Shown here in pieces: positions 9,328 to 17,735 of a stretch of DNA of 64,000 nucleotides (its first letter is position 1; every line of letters starts with the position of its first letter). The notes below the pieces were generated by a model. The model ran no database searches, was not told the origin of the DNA, and saw only the letters and a program-made list of their open reading frames with translations. Location: positions 186,001-250,000 of the forward strand of contig JAWKIQ010000001.1 in the NCBI GenBank assembly GCA_041394185.1. Reading direction: 5' to 3'. A program made the translations under genes and the position numbers. The DNA is from Acidimicrobiales bacterium (GTDB lineage: Bacteria; Actinomycetota; Acidimicrobiia; Acidimicrobiales; Poriferisodalaceae).

Positions 9328-9612
9328 CGCTCGAACTCTTCGTTATAGGTATGGCGATTCACCAGGCTCGTGGACTCCTCCCCCGAGATCTTCTCTCAGG
9401 TAGCGGTGTCTCACACAGCGGGGAACTCCACAACCGCGGCTTCATGGGTCGCCGGGCAGAGTCCAACATCGCCTCTCGCCTGCTGCGATCGGTTTGCGGC
9501 GAGCAGAAACCCTGTGATCTGGTCCACCCGGCGCTGAACGCTTGTTCATGTGTGACGCTTGTGTGGTTTGCGGAAACTTGCTGGTCGGGCTAGACGGTCG
9601 GGCGACACGTTC
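9328..9612. other. Non-coding spacer between two insertion sequences
   Basis: About 285 bp lie between the DDE element and the IS256 element. I see no coding pattern, repeat or obvious promoter. Confidence 0.4.
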
Positions 9613-11042
9613 GGGACTGTCAGATTTCGTGTGTAAACGGTCGTGGCTGTCATTGATTAGATGTGGTTGGTGATGCGTTCACCGTAGTGAACGGTGAGGG
9701 TGTTGAGGACGGCTTTCCAGCCGTTGGTCTTGCCGATGAGGTCTTGGCGGTTCTTGCGCCGTTTTGTCGCCGTGAGGTAGAGGACCTTCAGCGCGGCCTG
9801 CTCGGTTGGGAAGTGTCCTCTGTGGCGGACGGCTCGTCGGAATCTGGCGTTCAGCGACTCTATGGAATTGGTCGTGTAGATGATCTTGCGGAGCTCGGGT
9901 GGGAACTCGAGGAACGGGACGAACTCGTTCCACACGTTCTCCCATGAACCGATCATCGCCGGGTAGATGTCTCTCCAGCCATCAGCGAACTCGGCGAACG
10001 CTGCCTCGGCGGCCGGAACGGTCGGTGCGGTGTAGATCGCTCGCATCTGCTTCGTGATCTGACCCCAGTGCTTCTTCGACGCGTAGCGCAGACTGTTGCG
10101 CACCATATGAACGACACACGTCTGGACGGTGGTGTCTTTCCAGATCGTCCGGATCGCCTCGGGCAGACCCTTCAACCCGTCACAACAGGTCACCAAAACG
10201 TCGGTGATGCCACGGTTGCGGAGCTCGGTGAGCATGGTCATCCACTGCTTGGCTCCTTCACCACCGGTGGGGCCCATCCACAAGCCGAGCACGTCTCGTT
10301 CCCCGTCGAGGTTCACGCCGATCGCCACATACACCGGCCGGTTCGCGACCTGCGTGTCGCGGACCTTGACCACGATCGCGTCGATCAGCACGACCGCGTA
10401 GATCGGATCAAGCGGCCTCGACTGCCAGGCCTCCATCTCCGCGACGATCGTGTCGGTGATCCGTCTGATCGTGTCCTTGGAGATCGAAGTGCCATAGGTT
10501 TCTTCGAGGTGGTCACGGATCTCACCAGTTGTGAGCCCTTGCCCATACAGCGAGATGACCTGGCCGGCCAGACCATCAATCCGCCGCTGACCATGAGGCA
10601 CGAGGACCGGGTCGAACGTTCCGTTACGGTCCCGAGGAACCCGCAGCTCAACCTCGCCGACCTCGGTCGTCACAGTCTTGGGAAACGACCCGTTACGCGA
10701 GTTCCCAGTGTTGTGCCCGTCGGGCGAGTGACGCTCATAACCCAGATGGTCGGTCATCTCGACCCCCAGGCCGGTCTCGAGCACCCGAGCGATCAGCTGG
10801 GGCAACAAACCGCCCTCGCCAGTGAGAGCGATCCCATCAGCACGAGCCTGATCCACCAGCTGCTCCGCCAACAGGTTCAGATCGTCACCAACGACGAGCT
10901 CCCCCGGCGGCGCCACAGGCACCAACTCCCTCGACGTTGACGTGTTCTTTCGTGTGGTCACAAGCGTGATCCTTCCCGACCCACGACCAACAGCCGCGGA
11001 CCATTCAGGCCACACCATTTACACACACGATCGGACAGACCC
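9613..11042 (-). mobile_element. IS256-family insertion sequence, complete
   Basis: The outermost 28 bp at each end (9613-9640 and 11015-11042) form an imperfect inverted repeat with 22 of 28 matches, including GTGTGTAAA. The length of 1430 bp suits IS256. No 8-bp target duplication is visible. The right end sits directly against coding sequence for an Rhs toxin tip, so this insertion, or a deletion next to it, removed the rest of that gene. Confidence 0.85.
9657..10961 (-). CDS. IS256-family (mutator-type) transposase
   Basis: The 434-residue protein starts at GTG 10961 with GGAAGGA about 9 nt upstream. An in-frame ATG at 11018 lies inside the terminal repeat and is less likely. The sequence shows the mutator signature: acidic residues in VVLIDAIVVKVRD, VTCCDGLKGLPEAI and YTTNSIESLNARFRRA. 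HMVRNSLRYASKKHW and the closing GWKAVLNTLTVHYGER are also typical. All parts are present in a single frame, so the element is probably still mobile. IS256 enzymes move by copy-paste through circular intermediates. Confidence 0.93.
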   Translation of the reverse strand: MTTRKNTSTSRELVPVAPPGELVVGDDLNLLAEQLVDQARADGIALTGEGGLLPQLIARVLETGLGVEMTDHLGYERHSPDGHNTGNSRNGSFPKTVTTEVGEVELRVPRDRNGTFDPVLVPHGQRRIDGLAGQVISLYGQGLTTGEIRDHLEETYGTSISKDTIRRITDTIVAEMEAWQSRPLDPIYAVVLIDAIVVKVRDTQVANRPVYVAIGVNLDGERDVLGLWMGPTGGEGAKQWMTMLTELRNRGITDVLVTCCDGLKGLPEAIRTIWKDTTVQTCVVHMVRNSLRYASKKHWGQITKQMRAIYTAPTVPAAEAAFAEFADGWRDIYPAMIGSWENVWNEFVPFLEFPPELRKIIYTTNSIESLNARFRRAVRHRGHFPTEQAALKVLYLTATKRRKNRQDLIGKTNGWKAVLNTLTVHYGERITNHI

Positions 11043-11796
11043 TCCGTTGCGGTATAGCGACCCGACAGGCCACATATATGATACGCCCGACATGTCCTAT
11101 GCGCTGGACCCAGACGACCCCGTCGCACAGCTGGTCGTGAATTCGTGGCGCTACTTGAACCAACTACAGCAGATGGGGTGGGAGTACACCGTCACGCGCT
11201 CGACAGATGTATTCGCTGGAAGCAGCTGGTCAGGGTCAAAATCTGCCACGGTGTCGGTGACGTTTGTGAAGCCGAACGGCAAGACATCGAGATACTGGTG
11301 GAATGCATCCGCGACATACTCTTGGGAAGACTTCGAGAACCTCATAGAGGGAGAAGCGATATCTGACCGCGGGGATCGGTTCCTCTTCTATAACAGCGAC
11401 AGAACGCAAGCCGAGATTCTCGCCTGTGCAACGCGTCTAAACGATTGTCGAGCTGCAGAAAAGATCTCGGCTGACGCGTTTGGACGAACCGATTACGCCC
11501 TCGGAGGCCATGGTCGCAGAAATGCGCTCAGGCACCTCTACGGCTCGGCGCGCGCTCTCCTCGAGCTCGGGGACGATGGTCGCGCGATCCTTGATTCGCA
11601 CGAAGCTATTGTGGTTGACCCGCTCGACTCATACATCGATGATTTGAACAACGACGTTGCTGCTCAGATAGCCGAGGAGTTCTCGGGTAGGGGGTCGTAT
11701 TCAAACGATGAACTCTTTGCTCGCGCTCAAGAGCTGCTTGAGACCGAGGCATCATGTCGACGAGGATTCGGAGTTGGTGGCTGTGCGCTTCCCTAG
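11043..11796 (+). pseudogene. C-terminal tip of an Rhs/YD-repeat polymorphic toxin, 5' end lost
   Basis: Directly after the IS256 end the frame reads PLRYSDPTGHIYD, resembling the end of the Rhs core (NPL-Y-DPTGH) where the variable toxin tip begins. The 235 residues from Met 11092 end in a conserved-looking helical module: GRRNALRHLYGSARALLELG, then HE, then YIDDLNNDVAAQIAEE. This RH...HE...D-NN layout resembles the DUF6973 toxin-like domain of WapA/Rhs proteins. The N-terminal secretion and YD-repeat parts are absent, so export is impossible, although a short protein from ATG 11092 could still be made. The next gene is a candidate immunity gene. The family assignment is from memory of motifs. 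Confidence 0.65.
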
Positions 11797-12316
11797 GGAT
11801 AGTCGATCGTTGAGGCGCAGCTTGTTCTTGATTGCTCTGGCCGCGTTGGCATTGTGGACTGTCTTTCTATTTGTCGACCGCTCATCTGGTCCCAACCTGC
11901 CGAGTTTCGTTGATCCCGATACCGCCCTCGAGGACGCAATTGACGTTGGGGATATGGATGCGCTGCGCGTGCGGGCAAGCCAGGTGGGTCGGACTCAACT
12001 AGACTTGGCGCTGATCCTGGCGGTCGCGCAAAGGAAGCCTGAAGCAGCGGAGATTCTCGCTTCCAGCGGCGCAGATGCGCGAGACTACGACATCAATCTC
12101 TACCTACTCGCGCTTGAAGGCGGCGAGCTGACGTCGGGCGCAGCTGCTCCGACGATTGAGTGGTTGATGTCTGCGGGGTACGATTTGTGCCGACCCGTCT
12201 CGCTCGGAGAGGGGTCGGCCGAAGGTTTGTCCGCAAGCTCCCAGATAAGAAGTTTGGCCTCCGCAAGTGGGGAGCCGTTAGACGAGTTCCTTGCCGTACT
12301 CGACGAGTGCTCGTGA
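11783..12316 (+). CDS. Membrane-anchored ankyrin-like protein, candidate immunity protein
   Basis: The start is ambiguous: GTG 11783 has GGAG 9 nt upstream, and GTG 11777 and ATG 11708 are also in frame. The product has one N-terminal membrane helix (RSLFLIALAALALWTVFLFV). The outer part contains ankyrin-like units (ALEDAIDVGDMDALRVRAS; LDLALILAVAQRKPEAAEIL; PTIEWLMSAGYDLCRP). It overlaps the end of the Rhs toxin tip, the normal place for a cognate immunity gene. Ankyrin-repeat immunity proteins are known among polymorphic toxin systems. The function is inferred from position and fold only. Confidence 0.55.
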   Translation: MRFPRDSRSLRRSLFLIALAALALWTVFLFVDRSSGPNLPSFVDPDTALEDAIDVGDMDALRVRASQVGRTQLDLALILAVAQRKPEAAEILASSGADARDYDINLYLLALEGGELTSGAAAPTIEWLMSAGYDLCRPVSLGEGSAEGLSASSQIRSLASASGEPLDEFLAVLDECS

Positions 12317-12321
12317 GTCGT

Positions 12322-12534
12322 GAAGGCGCTGTTGCGTTGACGGATCGACTGGCGCGTGAGCCGCTCGAATATTCGGTCGCGGCTGGTCAGGCGGCGTTTT
12401 CGTATTCGTGTATGAGTCCGTCGCATCTAGTGGTTCGTAGCACGTGTGCCTGCCGAGAACGCGTCGGTCGGGTTGGTGGGGGTCTCGGTGCGGCTTGGTT
12501 GTCCGTGGATTCGGCCGGTTGGGCGTTTCTGGGC
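12322..12534 (-). mobile_element. Stack of three transposon end fragments
   Basis: In order: a piece resembling the IS6 end (gcgctgttgcgttgacgg, about 12327), the left end and last codons of a GTGTGGTGCCCGG-type element (about 12358-12442), and the left end of a TGCCGAGAAT-type element (about 12443-12534). No transposase core remains. Together they record repeated insertion of related elements into each other's termini. Confidence 0.65.
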
Positions 12535-13685
12535 GTGTGGTGCCCGGAAACTCGGTTGTGGCTGGTCAGGCGGCGTTTCGGTATTCGTGTATGAGGCCGT
12601 CGCATCGACTGGTTCGGAGCACGGTGACGGGCGTCGGCGGAGCTTCGGGCGGTTCGTTGACGGGTGTCGGTGGCCGCTGGTTGAGAGACTGGTGGGGTCG
12701 GTGCTGGTTGAAGTGAGCGATGTAGGCGCGGACGAGGCGTTCGAGCTGCTGGCGGTTCCACACGATGGTGCGGTCGAGGAGTTCGCGGCGGATCGACCCG
12801 ATCCAGCGTTCAGCGAACGTGTTCGCGACTGGAACCCGAACGGGTGTCTTGAGGATTTTGAACCCTTCGGTTCTGAATGCCTCGTCAAAAGCGTCAACGA
12901 ACTGGCTGCCACGGTCACGAACGAGTGCTCGTGCTCCTTCGAGGCGTTCGGCGTGGCTCATGAACAGGTTTCTCGCGGCCTGTGTGGTCCACTCTCCGGT
13001 CGGGTTGGCCGTGATGCCTGCGAAGATCACCTCGCGGGACCGAACCTTGACGAAGAACAGAATGTAGTAGCGGCGCAAGAAAGCGGTGTCGACGGTGAAG
13101 AAGTCGCAAGCGACCGCTGCTTGGGAGTGCAAGAACTCGGTCCAGGTCACATCCGAGCGGTTTGGGGACGGGTCGATGCCGTGGTCGGTGAGGATCTGCC
13201 ATACGGTGCCTTTGCCGATCTTGTGGCCGAGTCGGGCGAGTTCGCCCTGGATGCGGCGATGTCCCCATGTCGGGTTCTCTTGGGCGAGTCGCACGATCAG
13301 CTGACGTAGCTCGGCGCTGATCGGAGGTCTCCCAGGCCGGCGAGCCGGTGGCTGTGTCCAGTGTTTCGCGATTCGTTTGCGGTGCCATCGCAGCAGAGTC
13401 TCAGGCGACACGATCCATCCCTGACGCAGCGCCTTTGGCAGCGCGGCGGCGATCGCGCCGAGCAGGGTCCGATCGTCGTCGGTGAGCGAGGGTCGGCCGA
13501 CCTGGCGGCGCAGCACGGCATTCTCGTGGCGCAGCACGATGATCTGTAGGTCTTTCCAGCGCCCAGAACGCACAGCGATACGCGCGAACTGGGCAAGGAA
13601 CCGGTAGAGGAGACGAGACACGAGGATTCAGGATGGCGGCATCAGGCCTGGTCAGCACCCACGCGCGGGTTTCCGGGCACCACAC
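12535..13685 (-). mobile_element. Complete DDE/rve insertion sequence, GTGTGGTGCCCGG-type ends
   Basis: The 17-bp left end GTGTGGTGCCCGGAAAC (12535-12551) is a perfect inverted copy of the right end (13669-13685). One intact transposase fills the 1151-bp element. The right 165 bp are almost identical to the end of a second copy at about 16640-16807, pointing to recent movement. Flanking bases show no clear target duplication. Confidence 0.9.
12566..13621 (-). CDS. DDE (rve) transposase, IS3/IS481-like, intact
   Basis: The 351-residue protein starts MSRLLYRFLAQFARIAVRSG. An N-terminal helical part (LQIIVLRHENAVLRRQVGRP) and an HTH (ENPTWGHRRIQGELARLGH) precede the rve core with Asp173 (ACDFFTVD), Asp236 (RDRGSQF) and Glu271 (FAERW). 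The C-terminus is NQHRPHQSLNQRPP to CDGLIHEYRNAA. It is the intact reference for the many broken copies at 5326-5769, 15722-16807, 21296-21870 and, more distantly, 17926-18986 and 23001-24160. The precise IS family is unsettled; it differs clearly from the 8185-9264 enzyme in sequence and ends. Confidence 0.88.
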   Translation of the reverse strand: MSRLLYRFLAQFARIAVRSGRWKDLQIIVLRHENAVLRRQVGRPSLTDDDRTLLGAIAAALPKALRQGWIVSPETLLRWHRKRIAKHWTQPPARRPGRPPISAELRQLIVRLAQENPTWGHRRIQGELARLGHKIGKGTVWQILTDHGIDPSPNRSDVTWTEFLHSQAAVACDFFTVDTAFLRRYYILFFVKVRSREVIFAGITANPTGEWTTQAARNLFMSHAERLEGARALVRDRGSQFVDAFDEAFRTEGFKILKTPVRVPVANTFAERWIGSIRRELLDRTIVWNRQQLERLVRAYIAHFNQHRPHQSLNQRPPTPVNEPPEAPPTPVTVLRTSRCDGLIHEYRNAA

Positions 13686-13736
13686 GCTGTTGTCAACCAT
13701 TCGTTGAGAACCATCCTCGGCAATCGATGGCTCCAC

Positions 13737-13755
13737 TAGGTAGGGTGTCTATCTA
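13737..13755. promoter_or_regulatory. Imperfect inverted repeat at the PadR start, candidate operator
   Basis: The sequence TAGGTA-GGGTGTC-TATCTA runs into the ATG of the PadR gene. PadR proteins typically repress their own operon at imperfect palindromes close to the start. No Shine-Dalgarno is obvious, so the message may be leaderless. Confidence 0.4.
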
Positions 13756-14096
13756 TGCAAGATGTCGATGTACCGTCGGGGTGGTTTCGTGGAGTGCTGG
13801 ACCCGTGCCTGTTGGCCCTGGTCGGCGAGGGAGAGACCTATGGCTATGAGTTGGCCGCCCGGCTGGAGAACGCCGGGTTGGGTCGGGTGAAGGGCGGGTC
13901 GCTGTATCCATCGTTGGCTCGTCTGGAGAAGCGGGGGTGGCTGGCGCCGCAGTGGAAGGCCGGCGATGGGGGGCCGGGCCGCAAGTACTACACCCTGACC
14001 GCTTCGGGCCGGGCTGAGCTGGAACACCAAGCGCAGGCGTGGGGTGAGTTCGCGGGCCGGGTCGCCAGCGTGTTGGGGGCGGAGGTGGCGCGGTGA
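13755..14096 (+). CDS. PadR-family transcriptional regulator
   Basis: The 113-residue protein has the compact PadR winged helix: LVGEGETYGYELAARLENAG, then the recognition region VKGGSLYPSLARLEKRGWL, then the wing GRKYYTLTASGRAELE. It probably represses the ABC exporter genes behind it, with which it overlaps by GTGA. In actinobacteria PadR-ABC operons often answer to antibiotics or membrane stress. Confidence 0.88.
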   Translation: MQDVDVPSGWFRGVLDPCLLALVGEGETYGYELAARLENAGLGRVKGGSLYPSLARLEKRGWLAPQWKAGDGGPGRKYYTLTASGRAELEHQAQAWGEFAGRVASVLGAEVAR

Positions 14097-14923
14097 GGGA
14101 CGAGTCCTGGTTGAATGCCTTCGATCACGCGCTCGAGGCGGCCGGCGTGGCCCCGGTGGAGCGGGCATCGGCTCGGGTGGAGACCGAAGGGTTTCTCACC
14201 GATGCTGGCGTGTCGGCCTTTGAGCACTTCGGACCCCCTGACGTGTATGCGGCGGAGCTGGCGAAAGCGCTCGCGAGCACTGCTGACGTGGGCCAGCGGT
14301 CCAAGAAGACCGTTCAGGGTCCGGTGGTCGTGCAGGTCGACGCGGTGTCGAAGTCCTACCGCGGAGCTGTCGCGTTGCACGAGGTCTCGTTGAGCGTGGC
14401 CAAGGGCGAGGTTGTGGTGTTGACGGGCCCGAACGGGGCAGGGAAGTCGACGCTGCTGCGCATGCTGGCGAGCCTTGAGCGCCCGGACACCGGCACGATC
14501 TCGGTCTCTGGTGCGGTTGGCTACGTCCCCCAAGCAGGTGGGCTTGACCTGTACCTGACCGCTGGGGAGCACTTCGAACTCTTCGCCGCGCCGACCGGAA
14601 TGAGCGGATCCGAGGCGCGCCGCGAAGGGAATCGGCTAGCCCGTGAACTCGGCTGGGACTCCGCTTCGGGGCCGCTGGCGGGGGAGCTCTCGGGAGGTAC
14701 GGCCCAGAAGCTGGCCGTGATCACCGCACTGCTTGCACAACCCGAGATCCTCCTGCTCGACGAGCCGTACCAGGGCATGGACGCCGACAGTCAGCAGCGC
14801 TTCTGGGCGCTGTTGTGGGCCTGGCAGGAAGGCGGTCGCTCTGCGGTTGTGTCGTCGCACTCGACCGACGCGTTGGCCAAGGCGTCCAAGGTTGTCGAGA
14901 TCGAAGGGCTGACCCTGCGATGA
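14093..14923 (+). CDS. ABC transporter ATP-binding protein with N-terminal helical extension
   Basis: The 276-residue protein starts at GTG 14093. Residues 1-80 form an acidic helical region (SWLNAFDHALEAAGV ... YAAELAKALAS). It resembles the HAAS/DUF1700-type domain that often accompanies PadR regulators but is usually on a separate protein. The ATPase follows: Walker A GPNGAGKST, Q-loop VPQAGG, signature LSGGTAQ (a variant of LSGGQ), Walker B ILLLDEP, and a switch His in SSHSTDA. It forms a transporter with the next gene product. The extra domain may link the ATPase to regulation. Confidence 0.87.
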   Translation: MRDESWLNAFDHALEAAGVAPVERASARVETEGFLTDAGVSAFEHFGPPDVYAAELAKALASTADVGQRSKKTVQGPVVVQVDAVSKSYRGAVALHEVSLSVAKGEVVVLTGPNGAGKSTLLRMLASLERPDTGTISVSGAVGYVPQAGGLDLYLTAGEHFELFAAPTGMSGSEARREGNRLARELGWDSASGPLAGELSGGTAQKLAVITALLAQPEILLLDEPYQGMDADSQQRFWALLWAWQEGGRSAVVSSHSTDALAKASKVVEIEGLTLR

Positions 14924-15579
14924 ACACGATCGTCCTTCGGGCCAACACGACGATGCGGGCGCTGTTGCGCCGCCGCCTTGCGCTCGCGGTGCTGGTGGTC
15001 ATGCCAGTCGCCTTCTACTTCGTCACCCGCTCCTCGGTCGGCCAGTCGGTCCGGGCGCTCGTGTTCGGAATCAGCTGGGCGGTCAGCACCGTCGCGTTCT
15101 TCGCCACCGTCTCGGCCCGGAATCTCGAACCCCGCCTGACGCTCGCCGGCTGGCGACGCGGCCACCTGTTGGCTGGAAGGTTGCTCGGCCTGCTGGCGAT
15201 CGTCGCGGCCTTGACCGTCGCCTATGTCGCCTTGGTCGGTGTCGACCGTGACGTGCGCAGCCTCAGTGCCGTGGCAGTGGACTTCCTGGTCACCGGCGCA
15301 GTCGCAGTTGGAGTCGGCACCACCGTGGGCACCGTCATCGGAAGGGAAATGGAAGGCACACTCGTGCTGTTCTTCTTCGCCGGCCTCCAGGCCGTCGCCA
15401 ATCCGTTCGACACCTGGTCCCGAGCGCTGCCGTTCTGGTCATCACGTGAACTCGGAACCTGGGCCATCGACGGCCCCGACATCGGCTCCCTCGCCGACGG
15501 CCTCACCCACGCCGCCACCGTCGTCGTCCTAAGCGGAATTGTCAGCTGGGCTTTCGACCGACGCTCCGCGCCACGCTGA
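14920..15579 (+). CDS. ABC-2-like membrane permease
   Basis: The 219-residue protein starts at ATG 14920, overlapping the ATPase stop. It has about six hydrophobic segments (LALAVLVVMPVAFYFV; ALVFGISWAVSTVAFFATV; LLGLLAIVAALTVAYVALV; FLVTGAVAVGVGTTVGTVIG; LVLFFFAGLQAVANP; AATVVVLSGIVSWAF). This fits a small ABC-2 type permease. Its location in the PadR-ATPase operon makes export or membrane protection the likely role; the substrate is unknown. Confidence 0.8.
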   Translation: MNTIVLRANTTMRALLRRRLALAVLVVMPVAFYFVTRSSVGQSVRALVFGISWAVSTVAFFATVSARNLEPRLTLAGWRRGHLLAGRLLGLLAIVAALTVAYVALVGVDRDVRSLSAVAVDFLVTGAVAVGVGTTVGTVIGREMEGTLVLFFFAGLQAVANPFDTWSRALPFWSSRELGTWAIDGPDIGSLADGLTHAATVVVLSGIVSWAFDRRSAPR

Positions 15580-15721
15580 CGACTGCACCGCCGGCGCGAC
15601 CCTGGTTGTACGGGCGACGTCGATGGTTCATCCAACCGAGGGACTGTTGCAGAGCTTGTGGATGGGGGGCCGCCACATCGGCTGGTCGAGATCTTGGGAG
15701 CGTCCTGAACCTACGGAGAGC

Positions 15722-16110
15722 CTGTGCCGCCCGGAAACCGGGTGGCCCCCATCAGGCGGCATTTCGGTACTCGTGTATGAGTCCGTCGCATCGGCTGGTT
15801 CGAAGCACGGTGACGGTGGATGGGGACACCTCTGGCGGTTCGTCGACGGGTGTCGGTGGTCGTTGGTCGAGCGGCTGGTGGGGTCGATGCTGGTTGAAGT
15901 GCTAAACGTAGTCGCGAACGAGGCGTTCGAGCTGCTGTTGGTTCCAAACGATCGTGCGGTCGAGGAGTTCGCGGCGGATCGATCCGAACCATCTTTCTGC
16001 GAGGCGAATTGACCACACAACAGCTCTCTCATCTGCGGTTTCACTCGCTGGAGGGTAGAGCCCGAAACCGTCTCCCACCTGGTGCGATGCATTTCCGGCA
16101 GGTTCAGGGG
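15722..16110 (-). pseudogene. C-terminal relic of a GTGTGGTGCCCGG-type element joined to a TGCCGAGAAT-type right end
   Basis: A left end variant (gtgccgcccggaaac) at about 15722 is followed by a C-terminal transposase piece (LAERWFGSIRRELLDRTIVW ... with a frameshift/stop after LERLVRDY). At about 16010-16110 this abuts the right end of the other transposon type (cgatgcatttccggcagg) with a few N-terminal codons (VKPQMREL). The two halves come from different elements, which suggests recombination or nested insertion. Confidence 0.7.
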
Positions 16111-16807
16111 CCGACCGGCACGACGGGTTGGTGGCTGGGTCCAGTGGTTCGCGATCCGTTTGCGGTGCCAACGCAGCAGCGTCTCGGGTGTGGCGATCCA
16201 ACCTTGCCGCAGCGCCTTGGGCAGAGCTGCGGCGACAGCGCCGAGCAAGGTCCGGTCGTCGTCGTTGAGCGCGGGTCGGCCGACCTGGCGGCGTAGTACG
16301 GCGTTCTCGTGGCGCAGGACGATGATCTGGAGGTCTTTCCAGCGTCCGGAACGCACGGCGAGACCAGCGAACTGAGCGAGGAAGCGGTACAGGAGACGAG
16401 ACACAAGAGGCCAGGATGGCGGGCAAAGGCGCTGGTCAGCGCACACGCGCCAATATTCGAGCGGCACAGGTGGCTGGGTCCAGTGTTTCGCGATTCGTTT
16501 GCGGTGCCATCGCAGCAGCGTTTCGGGTGTGACGATCCAGCCGTGGCGTAGCGCCTTGGGCAGGGCCGCGGCGATCGCGCCGAGCAGGGTCCGGTCGTCG
16601 TCGGTGAGCGATGGTCGGCCTACCTGGCGGCGCAGCACGGCATTCTCGTGGCGAAGGACGATGATCTGGAGGTCTTTCCAGCGCCCAGAACGCACAGCGA
16701 TACGCGCGAACTGGGCAAGGAACCGGTAGAGGAGACGAGACACGAGGATTCAGGATGGCGGCATCAGGCCTGGTCAGCACCCACGCGCGGGTTTCCGGGC
16801 ACCACAC
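16111..16807 (-). pseudogene. Two tandem N-terminal halves of the GTGTGGTGCCCGG-type transposase
   Basis: Reading on the minus strand from 16743, the first copy gives MSRLLYRFLAQFARIAVRSG to HWTQPP. After a short linker containing VCADQRLCPPSWPLV, a second copy starts (VSRLLYRFLAQFAGLAV) and again runs to NHWTQPP at about 16140. Neither has the rve catalytic core. The right terminal repeat is intact at 16791-16807 and nearly identical to that of the complete element. The duplication probably arose by insertion of one copy within a related copy followed by deletion. Confidence 0.8.
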
Positions 16808-16898
16808 GGTGTGTCTCGAAAAATGCGTAACCCCGGCCGTTTGCAGGGCAGGGACGGTTCCGGGGTCTTCGCCGTCCATTGTAGGGTCGGCGGTGAAG

Positions 16899-17570
16899 AT
16901 GTCAACGTTCAATCATCAGACGATCGTTGATCGTCTCACCTCTGACAGGCTCTCGTCGTATCTGGCCGTGACGGCTGGCGATGTTCGCGCGGCTGTCGAG
17001 TTGTACGACTGGAACGCCCAGGTTGGCGCTGCTCTGTACGAGGATCTCGGTCGTCTCGAGGTGATCTTCCGCAATGCGATCGATGTCGCCCTGATCACAT
17101 ACGGCCAGTCGCGGGGATGGTCCCAGGTCTGGTATCGGCAACGGCCTTTGTTCACGGGGAGGCCTGGACGGCGCGCCTGGGACGATATTGATGCGGCCCG
17201 TCGTCGGTCCACTCGTCGCGGTCGGCCGGAGGCGCACGGTCAGGTGATAGCGGAGTTGAGTTTCGGGTTCTGGCGGTTCCTGTGCACCACGCACTACTTG
17301 ACGTCGTTGTGGGTTCCGGCGCTGGCGGCTGCCTTTTCTCACCATCCTGATGCCGGCGATGCGAGGATTGTGCGCGCCGATGTCGACGACCGGATTCAGC
17401 GACTTCACTTCCTGCGTAATCGGATCGCCCACCATGAGCCGATCCACCAACGGAACCTCATACGCGATCATGAGGAACTTCTCGACGTGATCGGGTGGAT
17501 TTGCCCTGACAGTCACGCCTGGGTCAGCTCGGCGAGCCGAACGCCTGCCGGCATCGGGGACCGACCGTGA
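16899..17570 (+). CDS. Abi-like protein with HEPN-type RNxxxH motif
   Basis: The 223-residue protein starts at ATG 16899; GTG 16893 is possible and has a better-placed purine stretch. It resembles the Abi_2/AbiD-AbiF-like family: an N-terminal LSSYLAVTAGDVRAAVELYDWNAQ-type helix pair, LYEDLGRLEVIFRNAID in the middle, and R173-N-R-I-A-H178-H-E near the C-terminus. RN4-6H is the catalytic motif of HEPN RNases. Relatives are linked to abortive infection against phages. The gene starts about 90 bp after a transposon right end and stands alone, fitting a solitary defence gene carried in accessory DNA. Antiphage activity is inferred. Confidence 0.75.
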   Translation: MSTFNHQTIVDRLTSDRLSSYLAVTAGDVRAAVELYDWNAQVGAALYEDLGRLEVIFRNAIDVALITYGQSRGWSQVWYRQRPLFTGRPGRRAWDDIDAARRRSTRRGRPEAHGQVIAELSFGFWRFLCTTHYLTSLWVPALAAAFSHHPDAGDARIVRADVDDRIQRLHFLRNRIAHHEPIHQRNLIRDHEELLDVIGWICPDSHAWVSSASRTPAGIGDRP

Positions 17571-17584
17571 ACGCGGTCACCCGC

Positions 17585-17621
17585 CAGGGGTGTCGCTATG
17601 CAAATGGTTTGCTAATGGCAG
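17585..17621. repeat. Att-like repeat copy 1 (GTGTCG + paired TTGCNAAYGG)
   Basis: The segment contains gggtgtcg and then TGCAAATGG and TGCTAATGG in tandem at an 11-bp period. Two related copies are at 17813-17850 and 22954-22989. Such paired short repeats resemble arm-type sites of tyrosine integrases. Confidence 0.5.
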
Positions 17622-17735
17622 CCTGCGGCAAGGAGCGGAATCTTGCGGCGGGTAGCGTTCGGGCCGGTCGCCAGTTGCCGTTGTTTGCCGCTCCCTGCTA
17701 CCTATTGCCGCCAGACGCCACTTCGGGGAGGTGAG

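Noticed and set aside
8146..9348. 400-codon plus-strand frame over the transposase at 8185-9264
   Set aside because: Antisense shadow: the minus strand holds an intact DDE transposase with all catalytic residues.
12446..13309. Plus-strand 287-codon frame over the complete GTGTGGTGCCCGG-type element
   Set aside because: It is the antisense of the intact transposase and begins in a transposon end.
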